64,000 nt of DNA from Iris pallida (taxonomy: Eukaryota > Streptophyta > Magnoliopsida > Asparagales > Iridaceae), in the NCBI GenBank assembly GCA_029216955.1, contig JANAVB010033216.1, positions 11,057,623-11,121,622 on the forward strand, written 5' to 3'. Both the position numbers and the translations under genes were made by a program. Below, in pieces: positions 10,348 to 20,103 of the stretch; the stretch's first letter is position 1, and each line of letters opens with the position of its first letter. The notes under the pieces were generated by a model. That model was given only the letters and a program-made list of their open reading frames with translations, had not been told where the DNA came from and made no database searches.

Positions 10348-11840
10348 ATGTGGGTGCATCCAGACTTAGTGCCCGAAGTTACCCGGGAGGCGTTACCTCC
10401 TACCAACAAGAAAAATGGCAGGAAGTCTAGATCCTGCAATACAATTTCAACCGAGGCTGAGGAAGCTGTAGCCATTGTTTTCCGGTCTGGAGCACAAGTC
10501 CATCCCGTATGGGATAGTTCATTCGAAGATCCTCAGTCGACAACGTTTCCTCACCCTGATGTTCGAAGGCCATCTCAGCCTCCACTGGCAGAAAAATCTA
10601 AGCCAAATGAAACCCGCTTTGACAGGCCACTCCGTAATAATGTACCTCAAGGATGGGAGAGACCTTACAACTTTGATATATTAGCACAATTGGCTAATAT
10701 GCCAGCAATGTTGTCGTTATACGAGCTCCTAAGGCTCTCCAAGGACCTTCGTGTCGCATTAAGCGAAGCACTCCAAAATACTGACGCCTACTTAGCTCAG
10801 GTCAAGCCTTCAAGGGAAGACCCGCCAGCAAATCTATAGGGCAGCGATAGCATAGATGCAATGCCCAACATCATATTTACTCTACAGGACATGTTGATCA
10901 AGTCCAATTTGCATGATCGTCCCTTGTACTACACTGGATACATAGGCGACATCAAGGTGAATCAGATGGATATCGACCCTGGCTCGTCAATAAGCATCAC
11001 CCGAAAAGCTTGCTCCAATTTCTTGGCATCCCTATACATCGAATAGCAGCGACCAACACTGCTATTATCGGTTTTAACTCGGGAAAGAGCTATCCCCTAG
11101 GGAAGATCCGATTGAAATGTCAGATTGGTGACCTGAAGACGGAGCTTACCTGCTACGTCATAGAGGTAGACACGCCCTACAATATCCTCTTGGGGCGTCG
11201 GTGGATACATGACTATATGATCGTGCCATCCACCCTCCACCAGTACTTCAAGTACGTCAATAAGCATGGCTTCATGAAGACTGAATTCGCCAACATCGAT
11301 CCCTTCAAAGGGGTTGAGTCTTATTATTCTTTGGAGGCTTGTCTATAAGACGAATCCAAGAAGTACATCACTGACAAATCAGAGACCATCACAGGGCCAG
11401 AGGAACCTTTGATAATTCATCTCCAGACCCATAAACCAGGCAAAGCCGTACCCATTGTCGTAACTTTACATAAAGAGGTATCCGGTTCTCTCGTCCAAGC
11501 TGCGCAGTCGGAACCAATGGTCATCCGACTCCCAAAATCAAGAGACAAAGCCCGTTATAGGGCCGATGGTGATCCGATTGCCAAAATCCATTCAAAGGCA
11601 ATTGGAAGACACAAAGTCCCTTACCGAGCCAATTGTCACCCGTCTTTCCAAGACGAACCGGCAACTAAGTGCCGATCCGACATACTCAGGCAAGCTAATA
11701 TCACAAGTCCAACCCTTGGTGGTCAAGTTGCCCAAGACGGCATCCTAACCTTTAGGATCATAGGGGGTAGCCAAAGAGGACGTAGAACTCGCCAAATACT
11801 TGATGGCACAGACGGACAGTCCCTCTCCTAATGATGTAAT
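10348..11840 (+). pseudogene. Element B protease region (aspartic, retropepsin-like) and C-terminal linker
   Basis: Matches the element C protease in pieces: RPYNFDILAQLANMPA, DMLIKSNLHDRPLYYTGYIG, MDIDPGSSISI (active-site region with Asp-Pro-Gly where Asp-Thr/Ser-Gly is usual), then LLGRRWIHDYMIV near 11180. The family cleaves the Gag-Pol polyprotein as a dimer. Downstream, 11400-11750, are repeated peptides of the form EPMVIRLPKS. The segment ends at ELAKYLMAQTDSPSP, where reverse transcriptase would follow in a full element but is absent. Frames shift at about 11000 and near 11560. Confidence 0.75.
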
Positions 11841-11870
11841 CCCCGTAGACAGAAGAGGCAGCCGATTAGA

Positions 11871-11907
<37 letters not shown>
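11871..11907. repeat. (AAT)n microsatellite at the polymerase deletion junction of B
   Basis: About a dozen AAT units directly after the protease linker and directly before the hairpin segment, i.e. where reverse transcriptase through integrase would lie. It may mark the deletion junction or a repaired end. Confidence 0.9.
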
Positions 11908-12640
11908 TACTACCTATAGTGTCGAGTTATGTACATCAGGTACCTCTGAACATACACTATGTTCTTCCCTCCGAGGGGACTCGTATTGCATCTCTACGAG
12001 TGACAAGTCATATATATTGATACCTCTGAACTTCCGCTTTGATGTTTCGACTACCATATATCACGTTCATAATACCTCTATTGGGTTTTGTTTCAAAATC
12101 TATTACCCGTACCACCAGTATGCAGAAGGGTAATAGGTCCATCAAACTTATTCTAATCTATTATTCACACCATCGGTGCATAAAAAGGGTAATAGGTCCA
12201 CAAAATTCTCCAACGGGAAAAGCAACCATGTCCATATTACCTCTGAGTTGTTTTTTCGTCCATCATAAACAAACTACCTAATATATAGAACTTCCACGTT
12301 AATAACACCTCTGAGTTGTTCTGTGTATCCCTATTAGGCGTACTCCTACCACGTCCTTATTACCTCTGAGTAGGGAGGCTCTACTTCAGATCCATATTTA
12401 CCACGTCCTCATTACCTCTGAGTAAATATGTTGGTCTTCTCCCCACTTATTATCAGTACTCGTATCGCCAGTACACAAAAAGGGTAATAAGTCCATAAAA
12501 GTTATCCTAATCTATTACTCGCACCATCGGTACACCAAAGAGTAGTAGGTCCACAAAATATCATTCAAATCTATTTGCTCGCATTTCCAAATGCACAAAA
12601 GGGCAACAGGTCCACAAAAAGCCCCTCCAGGGGGATATTC
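11908..12640 (+). repeat. Two-tier hairpin array of element B (noncoding)
   Basis: Five hairpin units share a frame of CTATTA, inner stem, ACAAAAAGGG, TAATAG, GTCCA. Outer arms: 12100-12108/12128-12136; 12158-12163/12190-12195; 12445-12452/12485-12492; 12512-12520/12540-12548; 12571-12580/12601-12609 (weak). Inner stems differ between units but pair, e.g. GTACT/AGTAC at 12456-12460/12470-12474 and GCATTT/AAATGC at 12581-12586/12589-12594. Between units are words such as ATTACCTCTGAG. The same two classes of word recur in elements C and E at the same place, after pol. Hypervariable tandem-repeat 3' untranslated regions are known in Tat/Ogre elements; this paired organisation is what I see here. 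Confidence 0.8.
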
Positions 12641-12769
12641 TTTATCAAAACGTTATTAAACCCTCAAGTAAAAGCTCCTTAGAGTGGAGTGAATGTATCC
12701 TGCTTATTCAAAATCAGATACATTCACAAAACTACATCAAAAAAAATAGAAAGGGGGAAGGAAAATCCA

Positions 12770-15700
12770 TTACTCATCAACAACACATAGCTTGATGAGA
12801 ATGTCTTCCAGCTGCGCAGTTGAGCGTTCAATTCTCAGTTTGACTCGACGTTCAGCTTCCTGGGATAACCTTTCGGCGTCCTCGAGATGCGCATGAGACT
12901 ACCAATTTTTTTCTAATTTCTTTAGTGCTCCCTCTAGAGCAGCAGAGGCTCGTGTGACTTCAGCACTCTCCTTGCGAATCTTCTCTCTCTCCTGACGAGT
13001 GGCTTGGAGCTCATCCCCAGAGATGCTAGCCTGGCCTGGAGCTGAAGAAGCTGCTCATTAGTTTCAGCCATAGCACGACTGGTGATTTTCTTACGAGTTA
13101 AGCAGATCTCACCCTCTTGGCTCAGCCTGTCATATTTAAGAGACAGCTTATGAAGGTCCTTCTCCAAGGTGGGCTTCGTCGTCTCCTGTACGGCCTTCAC
13201 CTTTTCTACGGCTGTTATAAGGAAAGCACGCTCCTGCTCCACAGCAGCAGACACATCAACTTGCCTTAGTTTTTACAACTGGGTGATGCACTGATCAGCC
13301 TCTGCCAGCTTGTGGTCCAGGAGGACGGACGCCCCTTCTCCACCCGGGAGCATCTTCAGCAGTTTAATCTGACTGCAAGCACAATAACGAGCTACGAAAA
13401 AATGATGTTCCCTCCTCAAAGTAGCCTCGACCCCCCGTTTCAAATGGCGATAAAAGCTCTCGACTACGTTCCTTGACGACTCATCTAAATTCTCCAAGAG
13501 GATGGCGTCGAAGGGATAGCACCTAAGAAAGCTGAAGGCGTCTGGGAAGGAGGCACACTTGAGCTCGATGATCATGTTAGAAGGAAAACAAACTTCAAGC
13601 GACGAGACTCTCGCACAACAGCAATCTCCTCTTTCGCAACCCGAAGGAGCTGAAGGCTGGACAGGGCAGAAAGTTCAAATTTCGGGAAGAGGTAATTCCA
13701 ATCGAGCCCGCATTCGCCAAAGAGGTTGAAGGAGCCGGGACGTCAGTGCTCAATACGGTGGAAGGCCCCTCAACTCGAGCCGATAGGGGAGAAGGAATGC
13801 TTCTTGCTTATAACAGGTCAGCCCCTAGATCCTCTGCTATTTCCTCCTCCGTGGCCATATCCACCACCGGTAGCGGAGAGGCAGGTCATGTAGGTCCAGC
13901 ACAACCAGCAATCAGCTTGACACGAAGAAGATGAAAAAAAAGATAAAATCTCCTCATTGGTAAGAAAGTGATATAGCTTACCAGAAGTGAAGAGCAAAGG
14001 CTGAGGCTCGGCCGGAGTCATCTCAGCTCCTTCCACCGTTTAAACAACTCTAGTGAGGTTTGCGACGGCACCAGAACCATCAAGGCCTGTCTTTTCCGCC
14101 CCTGTTGCTCCGAGTATAGACGTAATGATATCAGCACCAGCTTGTGAGGACCCCACAACTCCAGGGTCGGGACCCAAAGAGGAAACTGCATGGGCGGCAT
14201 CTGGTGATAAAAGGTTTGCTTCCTCCGATACCTGTAAAGGAGAGCCTTCAGATAACATTCCATGGACAATATTGGGGCTTGTCATGAAAGAACTTACCCC
14301 CGTGTTGACTTTGGTGCCACTACCCGTTTCCTCGATACCAAGCCCACGGAACCTAGCCGCAACTCGCTTCTGGGAACGAGGTCTATTAGTAGCAAAAGTT
14401 TCAGGCCTGCTTCGTGTACACGGAGGATTCGACAACGTGAAGGCACACGCATAGCCAAATGACTTGCAAAGGGCTGGAGATCTTCAGAGTAATATTTCTT
14501 CTCCTCTTTGCTGTCAGAGTCAAAATCGAAAGCTTTCCTCTTTCCCTTCCTCGTCCTTTTTCAGGAGTCCCTCAGTCGCTCCTCCAATTTTGTACCAACA
14601 ATAAAACTGGTACGGGGATCAAAGTCGTTGGGAGGTGCATTCACTGATACGTGACGAAGAGCCGCTATATATGCGATATGCCCCGAAGTCTCTGTATCAG
14701 GTAGGACGAAGCTAGCCTGGGTATGGATCGCCGAATAATAGTGCCAGGCCCGGATACCATCTAAGACGCTCCCCTCGAAACCTAGGCATGGGTTAGGGCT
14801 ATCCAAATATAATTGGCTATACCCAAATTATCGAGAATACCGACTAGGTAGGTATGGCTCTAGGTATACAACATTGCGGTTGTGGTACACCAGATGGGAG
14901 GGATGGATACTCTGTAACCAGCAAAATAATTTTTCAGACAAAGTCTGGGACGCAACAGCACTATCAAGGTGAACGCGTCCCATCTCCTCCTCAGTAAAAG
15001 ATAGAAATGACACAAAAAAAGAGTATCTATCCACCCGTACAAGAGCGGCCTAGCAATCGGGAAAGCTGGTACAGTTTCATGGCATGTCGCGATGGTGGTA
15101 GATGAAGGCATCGTCACTTGTCGAATTGCCTTCCGGACCAGGTCGCATCAGAGAGGGGCAATGCAATAACAACCACCCGATTAAATAATGATACGGCAGC
15201 TTGATTCTGTTAAAGGGTTTCGTAAGATCACGAGGGATGACTTTCGATGTAAAGTTACGAAGACCCCTATGGATGCTGCATACCATAGCAGGAAGCAGGG
15301 CCAACTTGCCCCCAAAAACCAGCTTTATCGCTGGAAGGATTAGGTTGCGGCTAATCCTCTTAATCGTACCAGAGCCCGCCGAAACGACGCAAACCCTCAA
15401 CCATATCATCAGGTATTTGGCTAAGATGGCCTTAGCAGACAGAGGATGAGTATCATGATAAAAATAGCTAAAAGTATCTCTCAGGCTCCCAAATCTGTCA
15501 CCAGCAGCACGGGCCCTCTTAGTACTTTGCACCTGAGCATCCACCTGCTCCAGAGATTGGGGACTCCTAACAGCAACTCAACCGGACGTGCTAAGGCTAA
15601 AAAGATAGCCAATCTAAGCCTTGATATGAGGAAGGTTCCCTTCTGAACTATCGTCCTTTTTCTTGGATATTTGTTGACAAGTGCTATGGTGGCATAGCAC

Positions 15701-17262
15701 TTCCTGATATACGGCTAGGAATTCGGGATACCGCTACTCTAGTTCCTCGAATTCATTATTTATCGGGGTATACTCCTTATAAGCTTCGCCGCCCTAGGGC
15801 AATTTGGACACACCATGCATCTCATGAAGAGCAAGCCCCATCTCTTTACCTGGAGTAAAGAAGGTCTCCGTCTGGCAGTTGTACATTTTAAGCAATACCA
15901 TAAATAATTTTGGGTTCATAAACAAGCTATAGCAGGAGCCCCTAATGGCACAATAGAGGCCAATCCGTCGTAGGATGTCCTCATACTCCGCCAGGATCCA
16001 AGAAGTCAGGTTAACCTATAGAGGGGAACGATGCTGCCAGTTTAGTAACGATAATCTCCCTGCAGGGTATGATCCTTTGCGAGCAATCCGATTCAAAAAG
16101 GTGTCAGCCTCAGAGAAAAACATATTAGGCTTCAGTACGTTGGTGAGACTGCCAGGAGCCAGTCCAATGACGGAGTAGCTCATTGACTCCTTTACTGCGC
16201 CACTGACCTCATGGGGTTGTAAAAATGGATATAGCCCACAAAGATCCCCCGCTGATCCAGAGTTAGAGAACTCAACATCTTCCTCTCAAAAGGTACCTTA
16301 TTAAAACCAGATAAGGGAAAGTGGCACTCCATTAAGGGTATGTGAATTGCTTCCCCCTAAAAATAGAAGTCCCAACTCTTAAAAGTCTCTATGATGCTTG
16401 GATCCAAAATAGTTAGGGCATCCCCGAATAAAAATATAGGCTTCAGATGAATTCCATTCAGTTGCCCGGAGTTCATCATGCTAAGTAAGAAAAAGAAGGA
16501 CTGGCTTCTGATCTCCCTCAGCCGATCTTCAGGTTGATTTTAGGTAATATGAGTCGACACATGTTCAACTATCTGGTCAAAACTCACACCCAACGCAGAT
16601 TGGGCATATCCCATCAGGAGTTCCCCCGATGGAGCTATGGGCAAGTTTACTGCAAAAGACAAAGAAGAAGTAAAAGTTAGAAGAAGTTCATCCCTTCAGC
16701 CATGCGACGTAGCCAAAATAGAACCTATGCGGCATAGCGGTTTAAAGAACATAAGACGCATGAGGCTAGGTCATACAATGCTTTTGTGGCATAGTCGGGA
16801 GACACTTAGGCCGCTCAGTCAAAAAGTGCTCATGCGGCTCAGTCATGAGGCTCTCATAAGGCACTTATGCGGCTCAGTCATGCAGTGTTCATGCAGCTCA
16901 GTAATGATGTACTTATGTAGCTTAGTCATGAAGTGCTCCTGCGGCTCAAAACATAAGACACTTATGCAGTTCAGGTTCAAATGTGCAACGCTTATACGAC
17001 TCAGCCCATACGACCCTATCATACAGAACACATGTAGTCCAACTGAAATAGGGCACGCATCGACCAAGCTTAAAGCACAGAAGCGATATAGCAAAGGCCC
17101 ACGCATAAAACATACGACTTGGCCATCGTCTTTCCACTGTCCTTACCTTTGATAGGGGTACACGTCGGAATGAATGGAAGGAGAGCCCGCCGCTCTCGAC
17201 GGAGAAGCAAGTCCCTTTCCTTTGGCCGTAGCACCAGTCAACTTGCAAGCTTTTGGAGCCAT
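12770..17262 (-). pseudogene. Antisense PMD-coiled-coil gene of element B (decayed)
   Basis: Runs opposite to the element. Exon 1 starts at ATG 17262 (MAPKACKLTGATAKGKG, basic) and ends at a canonical donor AAAG|GTAAGG (17147/17146). An intron (17146-16650) ends TGCAG. The plant mobile domain lies at about 15540-14850, with MIWLRVCVVSAGSG, KLALLPAMVCSIHRGL, IGWLLLHCPSLM and CWLQSIHPSHLV, closely matching element E. A coiled-coil C-terminus follows (13575-12770, ending ILIKLCVVDE and a TAA). PMD proteins of plants (MAIN/MAIL type) act in the nucleus in silencing and genome stability; related domains are found in transposons. Frameshifts and stops are present. Length is almost equal to the E copy, so both ends are intact. 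Confidence 0.78.
16650..17146 (-). other. Intron of the B antisense PMD gene, with CATGCGGCTCAG minisatellite
   Basis: The donor GTAAGG and acceptor TTTTGCAG read on the minus strand; the acceptor and next exon start (GCAG then TAAAC) match element E. The intron holds roughly 27-30 base repeats of CTCATGCGGCTCAGTCATG type (about 16720-17000), the same word as in B's LTR and ORF1. Confidence 0.7.
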
Positions 17263-17327
17263 TGAGACATGAAGACGAAGACGAAAGAGAAGAAGGTGAA
17301 AGAAAAAAAATTCTTCAAAGAAACCTC

Positions 17328-17335
17328 TATTTATA
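17328..17335 (-). promoter_or_regulatory. TATA box of the B antisense PMD gene
   Basis: On the minus strand this reads TATAAATA, about 70 bases before the ATG at 17262. The E copy has the same box 90 bases before its ATG, so the antisense gene appears to have its own promoter next to the 3' LTR. Confidence 0.7.
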
Positions 17336-17650
17336 GAGTTTCTAAAAGAGTGCCGCTTCGATTCTCGAGATAATAATGACGTTTGGGGATTTTTATCCCT
17401 CGTAACCGCCGACTTTATCTCGAAAAGAGAACCCAAATCCTAAATCGAATCAAGAAAATTAAATGCAGCAATAACAGCTGGCAGGCTGATGGGGTCTCTC
17501 TGCGGCTCAAAGTTTTCCTACGACTCAAGACTACTCTGCGGCTCGAGATCTCTTTACGGCTCGAAAATTTCCTGCGACTTGAAGACTCCCTGCTGCTTGA
17601 CATATCTCCATGCTTCTTATTCAAAGTATTCTAAATTTGTAATTTAAAAA

Positions 17651-17665
17651 CTTTAAAGGGGGTCT
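17651..17665 (+). promoter_or_regulatory. Polypurine tract of B
   Basis: CTTTAAAGGGGGTCT directly precedes the 3' LTR start. Element E has ACTTTGAAGGGGGTCC in the same place. Primes plus-strand DNA synthesis in LTR retrotransposons. Confidence 0.85.
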
Positions 17666-18638
17666 TGTAAAAGCATATAAAATATGGGGTTCATCCGGAT
17701 CACAATTTGCTGTATATATACTTTGGGCCTAATAGGTCCGCATAAAGAAAAGCCGTATGACAGACTCAGTACCTTATGTGGCCCGTCGATAACTAGTTGC
17801 AGAAGAAAGATATACGACCAAGAAGATCAGTTCGTTTGATAAAGCTGACAAGTTCTGTCAAAACTGAAAGAAATAACAGCACTGACACTTTGACAAAAAG
17901 ATAAGTCGTGAGACGTTACCAAAAGCAGGGTTCATACGCTTTCATGCGGCCAGAATGAGTGTTACCTAAGCCGCATGAACCTTATGCGGATCAAACATAT
18001 TCGGCTCCAAAGTCTCCGAACTTTATGCGGCCAAGGGTGACTATGACCCAAGCCGTATGATCTTTATGTGGCCAAAATATAGAATATATGCGGCTTAAAT
18101 CCTTAAGCTATATGGGGGCTAAGGAAGTTTGCAACTTAAGCCACATGAGTCTCATGTGGCCCCATATGGTCGAAAACTGAGAGACTCATGCGGCTCAAAA
18201 TGATTCCTGCGATAGGAGACGTGACAGGCCGACCAAGTCTTAACTACCCAGATTTGCTGCAACAAAATCCCAACAAAATGACAGATGGTGGCCAAAGAGC
18301 GGGTCTTCACGTGCTAATTATCCACGTGGCCACAGGCCATCTATGCGGTTCAACATACATACTACTATAAATAGCAGGGTGCCACACCCCTGCAAAAGGC
18401 TGACAACCTTCGAAAAATAATTTCTTCAAAGAGCTAAGGACTGCGTCAGATAGTTCGAGTAAGGCAGAGTTGATAACACTTTTTTGAGCCTCTAATGTCA
18501 CCCCCCAGAATCAAAACTAAACAATTGTACTTAGATTATTTCCTAGGATTTTTTTCTAGGCTTTTCTTTGTATAAGCGAGTTTGCAATCAATTTTAGTGT
18601 TCCTGTAATACCTGTCTTTGATTTTTTAATGGCAAACA
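17666..18638 (+). mobile_element. Element B 3' LTR (973 bp)
   Basis: Starts TGTAAAAGCAT, ends GGCAAACA, aligned with 6170-7145. TATAAATA at 18366-18373. The ATG ten bases from the LTR end now runs into A's gag remnant. Confidence 0.92.
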
Positions 18639-19951
18639 GGGGGTCTTCCACCTCTCATCCAGTACAACAGGATGCTGGGACTGTGGCACCTTCTGTTCCT
18701 GATCAGACAGGAACAACTGTAGCCTTTGGAGGTATTCCTTCACCTGTTCGGAGGACGACTCCAGTCATTTCTAAGATGTTTCAACATCAGCATCAGCAGC
18801 CACCTGCAGGATTGGTTGATGCTGCCCATCTATTTTCTTTTGTGGAGAGGATTCTGGAGTCCGACCAGCAGCAGCAGTAGCGTCAGACTGCCGACTTTTG
18901 TCAGGGCATAGATGAGACCCATCAACTGGTCAGGACGACAGTGGAGATCGTTATCGTATAGTCACAGGGAGGACAGACACATCAGTGCCATCAGAGGACA
19001 CTGGGCATCCAAGAGTTTTAGAAGATGCGTCCGAGGGATTTTCTTAGTACAGAGGGCATCCACTATGCTGATGATTGGATAGAGCACATTAAGAAGATAT
19101 TTTGGCTGGCAGAGATACCAGCCCAGCTTCAGATCGAGGCTACGGGCAGCCAGATGTAGGACTTGGCCCCCACCTGGTACCGGATAGACCCCCGAATGGG
19201 AACCAAGGAACAGACTTGGGCAGCCTTCAAGGAGCTGTTCAAGGAGCATTTCTTTCCAGACGTAGCACTTGGAGGCATAGAGGTACTATTTGAGAGCCTG
19301 GTTCAGGGGAACCAGACAGTCGGGGAATATGCCAGAGAGTTCTGCCGGCTGAGTAGATTCATTGAGGACTTGAGCGAGAAGACGAAGGTGAGGATGTTTT
19401 GTAAAGGTTTGATCAGAGAGGTTCAGTCATTGACTAAGAGTGACAGGGATACTTTTTTTATAGAGATTTTAGCAGAAGCTATGGCAGCAGAGGATGATAT
19501 AGGGTTGAAACTGAAGAGGGGTCGAGATGCTCATGTAGCCAGTAGCAGTGGAGGTCCGGCCAAGAGGCCTTACGTACACATTCAGCAGACACAGGCACCA
19601 GTGAGAGTACAGCAGGCACAACATCAGCCTAGAGGACAGGACCGTAGGGTGCAGACTTGTGCCCACTGTAGAAAGACAAGGTATGTTTGGGAGTCTTGTA
19701 GGAGGAGGCTGAAAGTTTGTCTATTTTGTGTGTCTGATGCTCACAAGATGATAGATTGTCCCGTTGCACCTCTATTTAAGGGAGCTAGGCCACCTGTAGC
19801 TCAGCACAAGAGGGATAGAGCTTTTGCGATGGCGGTCGAGGAGACCAACGCTGTAGGTGAAGGGTTAGCAGGTTTATCCTTTTTGTTCTTCCTCTCCACC
19901 TTCATGTGTGATTCTATTAGTACATGCCAGGATATGCTTGTGATATGTTAG
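18639..19951 (+). pseudogene. Element A gag, main part
   Basis: Continues the gag frame begun at 6118. Visible parts: SSTSHPVQQDAGTVAPSVP, a Gln-rich end of the first open stretch at 18880, a second part in the same frame family with DFLSTEGIHYADDWIEHI, and a long open stretch 19163-19951 with the Gag core (WAAFKELFKEHFFPD, VGEYAREFCRLSRFIEDL). There are two zinc knuckles: the first degenerate (CAHCRKTRYVWESC, with Tyr where His is expected), the second intact CCHC (CLFCVSDAHKMIDC). Gag forms the particle and binds RNA. The coding ends with no protease, only about 150 bases before the right LTR. Stops near 18878, 18958 and 19017 disable it. Confidence 0.8.
18640..18644. repeat. Target site duplication of element B, right copy (GGGGT)
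   Basis: Follows the B LTR end CA by one extra G. See the left copy at 6165-6169. Confidence 0.65.
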
Positions 19952-20089
19952 ATAGCGTAGTTATCCTGATCGAGACTGTGGAATCACGACCAGTAGTATT
20001 CTGTTGCATGTTATCTATCGACCTTGTTTGATTGGAGGTTTGACCTAGGAGGAGTACGATCATCTTAATTTCGAGGACAAAATTTTTCT

Positions 20090-20103
20090 AAGGAGGATAG
20101 ACT
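20090..20103 (+). promoter_or_regulatory. Polypurine tract of A
   Basis: AAGGAGGATAGACT lies just before TGTAACACCC and is preceded by TTTCGAGGACAAAATT. That context (GAGGACGAAATT, then an AAGG purine run) is typical of Tekay/Del elements and recurs on the minus strand for F near 63485-63520. Confidence 0.8.

Larger units (their letters stand above)
6170..18638 (+). mobile_element. Element B: Tat-like LTR retrotransposon with antisense PMD gene, no polymerase
   Basis: Direct LTRs (6170-7145, 17666-18638) bracket, in order, a primer site, ORF1 leader, gag, protease, an AAT tract, a hairpin array, an antisense PMD/coiled-coil gene and a polypurine tract. Reverse transcriptase, RNase H and integrase are missing between protease and the hairpin array. 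Tat/Ogre-lineage assignment rests on the primer site, a long ORF ahead of gag, protease type, and homology to element E, whose integrase is visible. Frames are broken by stops and at least one frameshift, so B is a decayed non-autonomous copy. Confidence 0.88.
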
